Translations under genes and position numbers: made by a program
Shown: in pieces, positions 45,890 through 57,258 of the stretch
Numbering within the stretch: position 1 is the stretch's first letter
How the letters are laid out: each line of letters opens with the position of its first letter
NCBI RefSeq assembly: GCF_963583255.1
Contig: NC_084815.1
Coordinates: 6,185,724-6,249,723 of the forward strand
Reading direction: 5' to 3'
Length of the DNA stretch: 64,000 nucleotides
Source: Pyrus communis
Taxonomy: Eukaryota > Streptophyta > Magnoliopsida > Rosales > Rosaceae
The notes under the pieces: generated by a model
Databases searched by the model: none
The model's input: the letters and a program-made list of their open reading frames with translations, nothing else
What the model was told of the DNA's origin: nothing

Positions 45890-48208
45890 CTACATTGAAG
45901 CTGCAGCAGCAACACCTGGAAGTCTAGGAAGCCCTTTGGCGTTGATGGTAGCAAGCCTCCCACGCCCAATCCCACCACCACTGCGCTGGTGGTGGTGGCG
46001 GCCAGTCAATCTCCTCTTGGCAGCTTCGTCCTTATCCAAACTCAGTGGAGTTTTCTGATCCTCCTCTTTGGTGTTGGATCTTGAAGCCCAGCAATCAGTG
46101 GAGTCAGCTGAATTGGGTTCCCATGAAGAAGAGAAGCCCCAATTATGTTGTTGCGAACGAGAACTACCGCTCACAAAGCTGTTGCTGCCAGAAGACTCCT
46201 GGTCCTCCATATCTTCTAGTGCACCTGTACCCCTTCTCACAGTCACATACTTATGGAAGCTTGGCTCCATCAGATCATCATTGACAACTACCTCAGACTC
46301 CACAAAAGGATCCTTTCGCTCATCCGCTATGCCGCCTATGCTCTTCCCAACAATTGAAGCATTATAGCCAGGACCAACTTTTTTGTTCAATTGATCAGTT
46401 GGGGTGCTTTTCGTGGTAGAGTTGAGGTCGGCAACTGCTTCTGCGATGGAGCAGGCCTTGGATACACATGGAGGGAGTGATACTGCATTCGGCGCGTTCT
46501 GCTGGTGGAAATTCTGTATGTCTTGGAGCAATAGTGAAGTATACAAAGACTGCACAGGATTCGAAAGGGTGTTTGTTTCAGGATCAATGTCTAGGTCTCT
46601 GGATCGCCTAGACGACCTGCTTCTTGTTAATGTTTGGGGTTTCCCTTGTGGTTGTCCCTTAGCCTCCTCCACTAGCACCTTGTTCTTGTTGTCCATTGGA
46701 CTGTTGCTGGTTATGTAGTTTATACCGTGGGCAACAATTCTGTTACTGTTGGTTTCGAGAGTCGGTTTCTGCAAGATGATTAATCAAGCTTAAACTTCAG
46801 AAAAGTTCATACTGCTATTTGGTTTTCAGCTAAAAAGTAGAAACTTTTGAGGTAAGTGACAGCATTTTGCCTAATCTAAACTACGGAGAGGGCGATTCGA
46901 ACGAACTTTGGTGAATATGGGGGAAAAAAGTGAGGAAATGACAAGATATGTTACCTGAAGATGGGTGTGTTCCTTGGCAACAATCTCCTCTTCAGCGTGG
47001 ATTTCTCTTTTCTTTCGGTTGTTGTTATTGGCTTGTGGATAGGCAAGGGAGTTCTGATCGATCTCAGCCAACGGGTTCCTTCTGTAGGGCGAGTGCTCCG
47101 CTTTTCTTGAGGAGCTTCGGCTTAGTGAAGGCTGCTGCTGGCCATCATTGGGAGCTCTACCATTAACTCTGGCCGGGGACTGAGCTCTAGCTGGGGATTG
47201 AGCACGAGGCGATCCAACATTTCTCTTCACCGAAATTCGCTTGATGTTAGTTGCGGATTCCCCTCCATTGTTAATGGCAGCTGCAGGGACGGAAACCATC
47301 TTTCCTGGCCTCGGATTCGCATTGGCAGTTGAAGTGGCAGTTGCAGCAGAATTAGCATTAGAAGATGAGCGTTTGCCTGGTGAAATACTAGTTCGTCTCT
47401 CCCTACTGCTCGATCGTTGCTGCTGTTGCTGCTGATTTCTTTCTCTGCTGGGTGTCCTCCTTCTCCTCCTCCCTTGAGAAGAAGGAGAAGAAGGCCTTGA
47501 CCTCGAGGATTGGCGGTGGGTTTTCTCTTCTGCAACCCCCTCACCTTCACCATCAGCATCATTGCAAATATCACTGACATTGGCATGACCATCACTCGCA
47601 TCGAAATCATAGCTCCTCTTCGAACCGGAGTACTTTCTGGTTCTATTCGCAGGCCCGGAAGAATTGCTCCGGCTGAGCCTCCCACACTGTATGAGAATGG
47701 CGTCCAATTCCTCCTTGTTGCAGCTCAGCGTCCTCTCACGCTTCCCAACCTTGTCGACGTCATCTGCAGATCCGCTGCAAGCACCCGTCTTGGCGGCAGT
47801 ACCAATCTGCGGAGAAGAAGCAGTGGCAGCAGCAAAAACAACCGCCGCGTCTGACGGTGGTGAATTCGTTTGGATTTGGTTTTGGGGAAGTGGGGTTTTT
47901 TTGCAATCTCTGTCCCCTCTTTCGTCGTGGCTCCTTCGGTGTTTGATGACAAATACCTCCTTTTTCACTTGGACTTGGGGTTCTTGATCTTGATTGTCTC
48001 CTTGTTGGGCAATTTGTTCTGGTTTTCCTCCTGGCTGCTTCTTCACCTTCGTTTTAAGCTCCGCTGCTTGGGTTTCCGATTTGGGCTTGCTCTCGATGCT
48101 CGAATCAACCACCCCGTAACCGTAACCATAACCGGTAGCGGGCGGAGCAGGAGGCAGCGGCGGCGGAGGACAAGAAGAGGTTTTCTTCCTGCTAAAACAA
48201 GTACCCAT
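45890..48208 (-). CDS. At1g65710-like Ser/Arg-rich protein with N-terminal acylation signal, 710 aa
   Basis: Exon 1 is 48208-46955 (418 codons) and exon 2 is 46768-45890 (292 codons plus stop). The intron 46954-46769 is GT-AG in phase 0. The N-terminus MGTCFSRKK fits N-myristoylation at Gly2 plus S-acylation at Cys4, so plasma-membrane anchoring is likely. Later come NKEELDAILIQCGRLSRSNS, RKYSGSKRSYDFDAS, an Arg/Ser-rich stretch with a Gln run (about 245-270), RPGKMVSVPAAA, NIKRISVKRNVGSPRAQSPA and RNPLAEIDQNSLAYPQ. I recall this layout from the uncharacterised plant family typified by At1g65710. No enzyme domain is seen. It is largely disordered and basic and may be phosphorylated. Exon 2 is acidic and ends RLATINAKGLPRLPG. 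Function unknown. Confidence 0.85.
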
Positions 48209-48494
48209 TACAGAAATTCCAGCGGAAATTGATAAATTTGATTGCGAGATGGAAAATCTGAAGTGGGTAAATCAAATTACAGAAAAGGAAAGAGAATGTT
48301 GAGTGAAATCATAGGCGGAAAGACAAAGATTTTGAGGGATTTTGAAGGGTTATCAGAGAAGAATAAGAAGAGGAAGAAGGGAAGAGATGGTGGTGGTCCT
48401 TTGCCCGAGACGGAATTTTAAAATGAATGGTTTGTCTCTCTGACTCTTTAGCCGTTGTGGATTTGATTCAAATTACTAATTATGATTTGTTTAA

Positions 48495-48530
<36 letters not shown>

Positions 48531-48540
48531 ATTTGAAATG
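48209..48540 (-). promoter_or_regulatory. 5' leader and proximal promoter of the 710-aa gene
   Basis: Purine-rich on the plus strand (CT-rich on the sense strand), with a GA microsatellite at about 48498-48525. No clear TATA box was found. Such CT-rich TATA-less promoters are common in plants. Confidence 0.4.
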
Positions 48541-49389
48541 ATCATGTCTCCTACTCGTCACGGCGACTGAGGCCCTCACTCTCTACTTCCCCATTTCCCA
48601 TTTTACCCTTCTCTCTCAGCAAAATTATAATTTTCTTCATTTTTTTAAGATCCTAAAATGTTGCTTGATTTTTGGAACGGTTTATTTTTTAAGTCACATC
48701 TTGAAGATTAACCTTGCATTTACAAAAAAAATAATAATAATAATAACTGAATCAAACAACATTTAGCCGTTTGATTTACATTATCATAATTTCAGTGTTT
48801 AATTGAAAATGTAGTTCGTCGATTTGTTGGATAAAATTTAAATGACCAAACCAATCATTAACGAGCAATTTAGAAACTAGACAATCATAGTTATCAATCA
48901 AATAACAATGTAGAATCATTTTAAAAAATCAAAAAGTTCAAACAAGAAGATTGTTGGTGCTCCCCAAATTAAAGTTGACACAGTGTGTTGCCAAAAATCA
49001 ACAAAATTAGGGATGGCAAAGGTTTTTAGTTGAGAATTTGAATAATATTGTTTCATTGCTGTAATTGTAGAGGAAGTGTGCCTCTTCTGCCAAGGCAAAC
49101 CCTCAGGGAGTGCAGGTGGTGCACCCACTCAGAGCCCCTAATATTGAAGGTAGGTCTAGACGTTATTTCTTATTTTTCAAATGCTTAGAGATTAAACACA
49201 TCAGTCATCAACCGCCTAATGCCTATGGAGCCATAGGCAAAGCCTTTAGATGCTGGTAGCATATAATTGTGTGCAATAAGAAGACAAGATGTGTGTCCCT
49301 AAATAATAATCCATTACGTTTCTCACATACGACGTTATGGGTTCAAACTCGTAAGTGAACATTCATCTTAAGCCATATTTTGAAATACA

Positions 49390-49548
49390 TTCGATATTAT
49401 CTACATTAAATAGGGGAGAAGTGAGCTAAACTCGGGCTAGCCATATTAATTTGGTTCAAAATTGACTTCCCAATAATTGAAACTAAAATCTTTGACTTAC
49501 TAATGAAGATGAATACCACTAAAGCGTAATATTAAATAACAATTTTAA
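49390..49548 (-). mobile_element. SINE copy (family of 37098)
   Basis: On the minus strand: ATATTACGCTTTAGTGGTATTC, AGTAAGTCAAAGATTTTAG, TTTGAACCAAATTAATATGG, CTAGCCCGAGTTTAGCTCAC, ATGTAGATAATATCGA. This follows the order of the complete SINE (box-A-like CTAGTGGTATT, later TTTGAACC and ...TGTAAATAATATC). Diverged, with no target duplication found. Confidence 0.6.
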
Positions 49549-49610
49549 GAGATTAAAACTTTAAAATATCTCAAAAGGATTTAGATCGAGGAACTCTTAG
49601 AAGAATAAGG

Positions 49611-49820
49611 AATGCCTAATCAACTACAACTGATTGTATTCATTGAATTTTTATGTACCAAAACAAATTTAATTACCAATGATTGAAAATTTTATTAATA
49701 ATAATTTTTTTCTTAATGCCTAATCAACTTCAACTGATTGTATTCATTGAATTTTTATGTACTAAAACAAATTTAAATTACCAATGATTGAAAATTTAAT
49801 TAATAATAATTTTTTTTCTT
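49611..49820 (+). repeat. 104-bp tandem duplication
   Basis: AATGCCTAATCAACT starts at 49611 and again at 49715. The copies share ACTGATTGTATTCATTGAATT and ACCAATGATTGAAAATTT, with only a handful of differences. Confidence 0.92.
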
Positions 49821-50637
49821 AGTGAGAATCTCGATTATAATTTCATGTAGGGAGTCGGTCCTGTCTGTCTCCTCATATTGTACAAATTTTTTTTGAAGTT
49901 TTAATTATCTCCTGTTTGCTGTTATCCATTTATCCTATTTGCACAAGGGCAAAATGGGAAAGTAGATTTTATAACACCCAAAATCACGTGAGATCAGGCT
50001 TGTAGAGTTAGAGTGAGACGTTCAGTCGCGCGATTTCAATAGTGCCTGTCAAGTGGGCGGGCGGGGTCGCTCATTTGAAAAATTATGAAGACGTTTGATG
50101 CGTAGAGAGCCGTTGGATGGAATTTTTCGGACCCGCTACTGAACAACCCGTGACCCACCACCAACTTCAACTTTATTATTTCCACAGCACTTAGAAGTTA
50201 TTACTAGCTTTATTTGTTTTCGGCTAATGACAAGTTTTCTCTATGGTCCCTAAGAATTTTCTCATTCCAATTTTGATCAATGAACTTTTTGAAGTTGTGA
50301 TTAAAAAGATTAAGGACTAGTTTGGTATTCCTATGCTTTTTTAAAAAAATTATTTTTGCTGTGTTATGAGAATAAACAATTTTATAATAAAATTGTTGAG
50401 TGTTTGTGATTGGGCCCAAAATATTGGTGTGGGCCGAGTTAGGAGTTGTTCTCGGCCCGGCAGTATGTTTCTAGAACCATCGCAAATTCTAGTTATTATG
50501 GGCCGCTTGTTAAGATCGGCCAAGTCCTACTATGAGGCGGATTGATGGGGTAAGTCGAATCCTAGTATAATAAGGAGTCTCAATGGAATGAGGATGCTAA
50601 GATTCGAGAAGTGAACGTGGCCGGATAAAGAGGTTGG

Positions 50638-51055
50638 TTCGAAGTCCTAAGGGAGGTAGGATTGGCCGAAACCTGGTTAGATTAGGTTAAAGAATCCTAA
50701 TCCCAGTGTAGTTTTGGCTCGGCCATGATGAGATTGGCTACTTGATAAGCTCATATTTACATATATTTTACATCAAATTTACTTGTCTTTTCTTAGTTAG
50801 TTCCTTATATTTTTGAGCTATTTACTTTGTTTTTATGTTTTGTAGTTCGAAGTCCTAATGGAGGTAGGATTGGCCGAAACCTAGTTAGATTAGGTTAAAG
50901 AATCCTAATCCGAGTGTAGTTCTGGCTCGGCCATGATGAGATTGGCTGCTTGATAAGCTCATATTTATATATATTTTTTACATCAAATTCACTTGTCTTT
51001 TTTTAGTTAGTTCCTTATATTTTTGAGTTATTTACTTTGTTTTTGTGTTTTGTAG
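50638..51055 (+). repeat. 208-bp tandem duplication spanning LTR and inserted sequence
   Basis: TTCGAAGTCCTAA begins at 50638 and at 50846, followed by GATTGGCCGAAACCT, CTCGGCCATGATGAGATTGG, CTTGATAAGCTCATATTTA and TTACTTTGTTTTT. The unit covers both LTR-like sequence (CGGCC words) and the start of the inserted element (GATAAGCTCATATTTA onward), so it arose after the nested insertion. Confidence 0.92.
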
Positions 51056-52610
51056 GATTTTTCAAGCAAAAGAAAAGAAAAATAGCACAAGTGGGATTTT
51101 AAGTAACAAATTCATCAAAACTGCCTGTGCAGGTCAGCTGACTTTGGAAGCAAGCTTCGGACAGCTCAGAATGAAATAGAGAATGAACCTTATATGCTTG
51201 GAAAGCTACGGATGTCTATTTTCCGGAACATTTCGCAGATTGTTAATATCATTTTTCTAGAAGAAGTTACGGCCGTTTTAACACTAAAAAGTTTCCAAGA
51301 GGCTGAGCAGTTTGTAACTGACAAGAAAACATTGAAAACAATAAATCCAATAAAATTATTAGCCAAAACTGATGCAGCCAAGAACAAGCCAGCTGACACC
51401 TATTCAAATATCAGATGAAATGGAATTAAAGATGAGGATTAAGTGGGAGTAATTGGCATAAAGGTTGTCCAAAGAGTTACAATTGTTTTACCATTTCCTC
51501 TCACTTGTTGTCATCACTAAATGGCTATTAGTGGGTGAGTTAAAGAGAAGAAAATGATGTAGCAAGAATTGGTTTAAAAGTAGTGTTGGGGAAGGAAGGA
51601 AAAAGGAAGCCTCAGTTGATTTCTTTCGGTTCTATTTTCTCAAACTCATGTCTATCTTTTGTTTTAACTTAAGGATTGTGTAAATAAACTTTTAGTAGTT
51701 AGGGGCTGTTTTAAAGCCCCGAATGTGATTGCAAGTTTGTTATGACATTTCGTTTGAATTACTTTTATGAATGGATGAAAATTAGTTCACTACTTGTCTC
51801 ATTCATGAATTCTTTATGTGTTTTCTACGGATGCATACTTAGTAAGCATATCTAGGATTCTAATGCTATGAATATTTGTGTGGATGCCCTTGTCGAATGA
51901 GGACATACATATGTTTTAGAGTAGTACTTGTTAATTGTGATTAACATGTGAACCAATTTCTAGGATAAGTAAGACAACACTAGTACTTACGATGCCTTGT
52001 GATGACTCAAACTCTTTTCGTTCTTAATGATTTCTACTTGTTAAATCTATGAACACGCCATTCTAGATTGCATGTTAAGGACTAAGTTAAGTTGAAAACG
52101 TCATTTTCTTAACATACTACATAAGAAAGAGTAATAGGTTAAGTTCTAACATTGAGCCAACTTGAGCATCTTCATCCAGAAATAGAAGGAATTTGAATGA
52201 AATATAACATGTTTGCATGATTATTTGGCAGCGGATAACATTTCCCCTAGCTCGTTTTTCTTAATTTGTGAATTATTTAAAATCTGTTTCTGTCCTGTTT
52301 TTGTTTGATTTAATTTAAATAGAAAATCAACTCCAAAAATCCCAAAAATTTGTGAGTGTAGCTCTTTCTGTCTAGTGTTTTCATGTAAAATTTCGTAGAC
52401 TTTAGATGAGTATAAGTTAGTCTAATAATTATTTTTCGGTGGCTGGTCAGTAGGGACAGTAACCCAGTTTTTGTGACATTTTAAGTAGTTGGATAAAACA
52501 ATCTTCTGCGGGAAAGACCGTTATTTTCATATGCTACAATTGACAAATTTTAGTGTTAATAAGGAAAATCAATAGGACATTTGTGTGCTACTTTGTGGTG
52601 TGCTTTTAAT
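51056..52610 (+). mobile_element. Unclassified inserted sequence inside the LTR
   Basis: AT-rich with no conserved coding domain; an open frame at 51194-51418 has no known motif. The right part (about 52240-52600) ends with words like TCTTCTGCGGGAAAGACCG and TACAATTGACAAATTTTAG. Similar words occur near the 5' end of some plant non-autonomous gypsy elements, but I cannot assign it. Confidence 0.4.
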
Positions 52611-53405
52611 CATATCACTGTTATAAATAAGAAGGGGGTGCATCATTCTAAGGTGCCCAATTCAACACACAAACTGTCATGCGCAAACTCTCGCTCTACG
52701 TGAAACCTCTCAACAACCTTGAGATTTTTATTTTCTTTTTCCGCCAACACATCTTCAGTTTAGATAAACAGTACTGTTGCCGTAGAATCAGCCGACCCCA
52801 GAGCACCTTTAGTTTGGATAAACAGCACTGCGTCAAGGCCGACTGGTTATTTATCCAAGTCTCGGGCAAGAAGGATCTTCGAGTTCTTGTTGGTAGAGGT
52901 CATCTCATCAGCCTTCTCGGCGAAGTGAGGTGTTACAAATTACTAGGCTAGGCACATTGAACGCCGAGTTGTTTTATAATTGGATACTCACAAGTAAGTT
53001 TTAGAGTTTGACATTCTGACGGCCGAACCACATTTACCATCAAGACATACATCTCTTTTGAGTACTTGTGTCCATATAGTTTGGTACCGGTTCGGCGTGC
53101 TTATACTCTTACGAATATAATCACCGTAACCAAACCCGGCGCCGACGATCCGTGAACTTCGCAAGACTAGCAGCCTTGTCTTCAGGCTCTAGAACCCGAA
53201 GGCCGAGACGTGTTCCTTCCTCGACCACAGTCGCAAGATTAAGAAGTCAGCAATGCGCTCAACGCAACATCAACACATTTTAATCATCGGTCGAGCTCGG
53301 CCGACGAGTTGGCACGCCCTGCATCAACCGAAGGACGTAGTTAGCTAATTAATTACTCGACCTGCGTGCCACGTAGGCTTGGTAGTTTTTAGGGTCAACA
53401 GTTTG

Positions 53406-54313
53406 ATAAACTATTTTTGTAAAAGTGTTATAACAAAAAAACAAAGTATTTTGAGTGTTTGATAACTTTTATATAAAATTGTTGTGAATATGTAAAAATG
53501 ATTAAAAAAATATATGATATTTAATGTGGTATAATAATTGCCAAAAAGAATAATGTAAGAGCAAAGTTTGTAGTTTTGTAGAATATGTGGGGAGGGGGGT
53601 ATACTTGCTATTTGCAAATTTTATTAAATAAGCATTAATCACTATGTTTTGAAAAAAAAAAAAAAAAACACTTTTTTCAATAGCATGGTAGACGTGCTTT
53701 TACTTTTCTACTGTCATTGATAGCAGTTTTAAAAAAAAAAAAAAAAAAAAAAAGTACCAAACACATTTGATGTTCCATATTATTTAAGAAACTGGCGCTT
53801 TTTTTTTTTTTTTTTTTTTGAAGCACCATAATCCCAAACCAACCGTATTAAAAAGATGAGCTCCCCATTTGATAATTAACCGACTTCTTGACAGGCGGAC
53901 AAATCAAAAGTTCAAAAACTTATATAGGTACTAAATTACTAAAACTAGCACTCTGGTGGGGGAAATAACCGTGATAGCAAAAGGTACACCCAGTTCATCA
54001 GTTCGAGCATATCTTTTCCCAATTGAGGTACCTGAACAAACAATCAAACAGTTAGAAATTCAAAACTGATTGCTAATTTACTTTAATAGTTACAGGTTTA
54101 GCTTCAAAAATTATGCATATACAATTAGACCTAACATTTTGGACCCGACCTGTTAATCCGATCCGACCCAACCCATTAATATTAGTATTTGGGTGAATGG
54201 TTGACGTGTCGGGTAGTTAACGGGTGAACCCGTTAACAACCCATCAAATAAAGGGTCACTTTGGGTCAACCTATTAGACCCGTTAGCACCCAATATAAAT
54301 TATAACCACACCT
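53406..54313. other. Spacer with long homopolymers
   Basis: A or T runs of 17-23 bases at about 53651-53668, 53730-53753 and 53799-53819. The GGGTC/GACCC word repeat begins at about 54130. No gene. Confidence 0.55.
54130..54295. repeat. GACCCG/CGGGTC word repeat
   Basis: GGACCCGACCTGTTAATCCG, CGGGTAGTTAACGGGTGAACC, AAAGGGTCACTTTGGGTC and similar words. This is the same composition class as 37835, 54960-55110 and 59600. Confidence 0.55.
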
Positions 54314-54321
54314 TATCTTTT

Positions 54322-54467
54322 GGGGTGTACTATTCACACACCCTATTTTACTTCTTACACACCGCTTATTAATTTTTATAAGTTGATTTTCTTTAATTCA
54401 TCTGATCCGACGACAGAAAATTAGAATGATGTGTGAAAAGTAAAATGGGGTGTGAATATCACACCCC
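54322..54467. mobile_element. MITE, 146 bp, with 8-bp target duplication
   Basis: The left end GGGGTGTACTATTCACACAC and the reverse complement of the right end (GGGGTGTGATATTCACACCC) match, with similarity continuing over about 40 bp. TATCTTTT is present at 54314-54321 and 54468-54475. An 8-bp duplication suggests hAT; with one more base it could be read as the 9-bp type. Confidence 0.88.
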
Positions 54468-54544
54468 TATCTTTTTCCTATTTCCTATCTTTTTTTCTAT
54501 CATCGATAAATAATCTACTGCTTCATTGATTCATTCATTTGATT

Positions 54545-54787
54545 AGTTCATGGCAATATCTCCGCAAGCATTTCAGCCGCGAAAACGCTGGCCCTCAGTG
54601 GGGGCCTTCATATCGCCCAAGCTCTCCGACTAGACCTTCCGTTGCTCCCTCCACCATCTCTCCCAAGAAATCTCCTCCCTCGAGCCGCTCCAGTTTATCC
54701 TACGCCGCACCTCCCACTCCGTGATCCACAGGTTAACCCCCTTCTCCATCCTCTTTGAAGACATCATCCGCAAATCCATTTCTGCAG
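54545..54787 (+). other. Coding-like GC-rich stretch, unidentified
   Basis: GC content rises sharply, and two frames look protein-like: SAAKTLALSGGLHIAQALRL, then, shifted by one, LSQEISSLEPLQFILRRTSH and HRLTPFSILFEDIIRKSISAG ending at TCTGCAG before GTAAAG (a good donor at 54788). One frameshift is needed to join them. I do not recognise the family. It could be a decayed exon or a captured gene piece. Confidence 0.35.
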
Positions 54788-54959
54788 GTAAAGTTCCAAA
54801 ACCAGACGAAGGAGAAATCCAAGTCGCAGCTCCTTGTCTATTTACTATATATCCAAGTCAGTACCTTTTTCACTGTCAGCACCCTTGTATACATCCTTGC
54901 AGTTAATATGTGTAATTGTATTGGAATGCAAACAAAAAAAAAAAAAAAAGGAAGAAAAA

Positions 54960-55110
54960 AGTTATTAACCGGTGACCTATTAGATTAACTGGTTAGGTTC
55001 GAATGACCCGTTAGCTTAACAGATCGGGTTTGTGTGACCCGTTAGCTTAACGGGTCGAATTGAACCTGACTCAAAACCGATAAACTCGACCCGTTTACAG
55101 ATCTATTAAT
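54960..55110. repeat. GGTTCG/GACCCGTTAGC word repeat
   Basis: GACCCGTTAGCTTAACRGRTCG occurs twice in a row (about 55003 and 55036) after an A-rich run at about 54930-54948. Same class as 54130. Confidence 0.6.
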
Positions 55111-55830
55111 ACAATCATGTCGGTGCAAATTAAGTGACTTACTACTAAACCCTACTACTCTACCATAAACCGACAATCTAAATATTATGTCCGGGGACAT
55201 CCCATTGAGAAATATGTATGGATCAACATGTGATAGAACTTATATTCCATATTTCACTCTTGCAGTTCAAAACAGCAAGCCTATCATTTGGTAAGAGGAT
55301 GTCACAAAACGCTCTCAAGTGGAGTTACTGGTAACATCCAAAACTTGCAGAGTAAAATCCAATGAAATAAACCAAAACTAATAATTAAACTTGGCATTAC
55401 TGCAATCACCTAACATGTTAAACTATACCTACATAACCTCTCATTATATTTTATTTTCCAGATTTGAATAGAATTAATTAAAGAATTTTTATTGCACTCG
55501 ACAGCTCACAATATCTTAACACAGTAATATATTGTTATAAGAACTATGGTATTTTATGTGAGATATGTATACATGCCGCTTCATTTACATATAAAATGTG
55601 AATAAAAATCAAATGTGCTTAAAACTTAAATATTCTTTTAAAAGAAAAAGTTAAATGTGCTTGAAAAAGAAACCCTAATGTGAGCATAGAAAAATGTATG
55701 GCGGAGAACTTAGTCAACAAAAATAGGAATTTGGTTTATGGTGCCAGTTAAGTTGGAAATTTCAATTTTGTATTTTGGGTATGGAGCTACCTTGCTTTAC
55801 GGAGACTGATCCTCATTAATCTGCACTAGA
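55111..55830. other. Upstream region of the defensin gene
   Basis: AT-rich, with no other gene. The last 100 bp precede the TATA box at 55834. Confidence 0.45.
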
Positions 55831-55833
55831 TCC

Positions 55834-55842
55834 CTATATAAG
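55834..55842 (+). promoter_or_regulatory. TATA box of the defensin gene
   Basis: CTATATAAG lies about 120 bp before the ATG at 55958. A CA-rich leader (ACACACACATAAACACAC) follows, which fits a start site near 55865. Confidence 0.65.
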
Positions 55843-55957
55843 AAGCTTTGCATGGTTATTGTTCTTTGCATCAGCGTCTGAGATCTCTCTTATCATACAC
55901 AAGCACACACACATAAACACACATATCAAGCACACACTCACATACACACAGATTCAA

Positions 55958-56304
55958 ATGGAGCGTTCAATGCGTCTTGTTTCAGCCACTTTCGTTCTTA
56001 TCCTGCTTTTGGCCGCTACAGGTAATTATACCTCTTTTTAATAATTAAATTTTTATGGTGTTTCGATTAAAGCATCTTATTCAACAAAAAATTTTGATCT
56101 TTAGAGATGGGGCCAATGGGTGTTGAGGCAAGGACTGAGTCAAGCAAGGCAGTTGAGGGAAAGATTTGCGAGTTTCCAAGCACCCTGTTCAAGGGGTTGT
56201 GCTTTTCGTCTAACAACTGTAAACACACCTGCAGAAAGGAGCAATTTACCAGAGGCAAATGTAGTCTCCTCACTCGTACATGCATGTGCACCAAAAAGTG
56301 CTAA
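55958..56304 (+). CDS. Plant defensin (gamma-thionin family) precursor, 87 aa
   Basis: Exon 1 is 55958-56021 and exon 2 is 56105-56304. The intron 56022-56104 is GT-AG in phase 1, at the usual defensin position inside the signal-peptide region. The precursor starts MERSMRLVSATFVLILLLAA, a secretory signal. The mature part has eight cysteines (KIC, GLC, NNC, HTC, GKC, RTCMC, KKC), with C-x-x-x-C, G-x-C and C-x-C spacings that build the cysteine-stabilised alpha-beta fold with four disulfides. Such peptides are secreted and usually act on fungal membranes. No C-terminal prodomain is present, so a vacuolar type is unlikely. The mature N-terminus (after about EARTESSKAVEGK) has more residues before Cys1 than the usual R-x-C start. 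All eight cysteines are intact, so it looks functional. Confidence 0.92.
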
Positions 56305-57253
56305 TTAATTTGTTAAAAAGAAATGTAATCTGTGTAGAGACCGTGCTTGTGTAATATGATGGATTGATATGACCCTGTATCCACATGGTTGCTTTTGCTA
56401 ATAAATTGAATGACTTGCTAAAACTAGCACTCTGGTGAGGGAAATAATTTTAAATTTAGACAAAAGTCAAACTTTATAAATTGACATATAACAAATTTCT
56501 TGTTTGGATTCATAAACATAAAAATTTAGAAGGGTGTAATCAAATTAATTTTTTTTTTTTTTTAAATAAAGACTTTTTTAAGTGACATAGTTCACATATT
56601 ATGTTCTATATGGATTTGAGATGATTTTAAAAGAACACTAGCACTGCAGACTTTCACGGATTTAAAAGAATTTGGAAGAACCATGTTACATACCTTGATG
56701 TATTTTCGTCTTGTTGTCTTTGTCATGGGTGCATCAACGAACACCGTGCACTCCGCCCTTCTCCATCATCCTCTTCCATGGTAAAATAATTGAATTAAAT
56801 GTTAAAATACTCATGAACTTTCTTCCTTTCTTACATAAAAGCAGAGCCATAACTCCATTGTAATCCACTGTCTACAAACCCATCCTACACAGTAGGAGTG
56901 CAAATGGATAATAAAGCCTGATTGCCTCCATGAATATTAATCCTTTTCAGAATTTGACTACTCCAGCTCCTCAATGCAGAAGTAATACCACCGGCGAAAA
57001 TTGAATATACGATAGGAGAAAGGGGACGAGAGGGATGAAAATGGGTAGGTTGGATAAAGTTGACGTGGAGAATAGTGTCAAGTGCCTATTTTAATGAATC
57101 ATTGTGGGTGCTTAAGTTGGACATTGCATGATTGGAAGTGTTGCTGAGTTTCATTGCTTCTTAAAGCATTGAGAAGTCTGACTTAGATCAAAATGATGGA
57201 ATTACTAAACTACCTTTCCAAGTTTCAAACTTTGTCAACTCTAGGGTTGAGTG
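56305..57253. other. Defensin 3' flank and spacer
   Basis: T-rich 3' flank with AATAAATTGAATG at about 56399, a likely polyadenylation signal. After that no gene is recognised. Confidence 0.5.
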
Positions 57254-57258
57254 GATGT

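Larger units (their letters stand above)
48541..50401. other. Gene-free spacer
   Basis: Contains a SINE copy on the minus strand (about 49390-49548), a 104-bp tandem duplication (49611-49820) and otherwise AT-rich DNA. Confidence 0.55.
50407..53400 (+). mobile_element. LTR of the 14100 family carrying a nested insertion, with 5-bp target duplication
   Basis: Starts TGATTGGGCCCAAAATATT and ends AGGGTCAACA. GTTTG flanks both ends (50402-50406 and 53401-53405), an exact target duplication. The 3' part (about 52610-53400) matches the solo LTR at 14100-15300, with a TATA-like TTATAAATAAG at 52621. About 1.8 kb of foreign sequence lies inside (about 50740-52610). No gag-pol is present. Confidence 0.85.

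Noticed and set aside
47510..48232. Several plus-strand frames of 107-120 codons
   Set aside because: Antisense shadows of exon 1 of the 710-aa gene.
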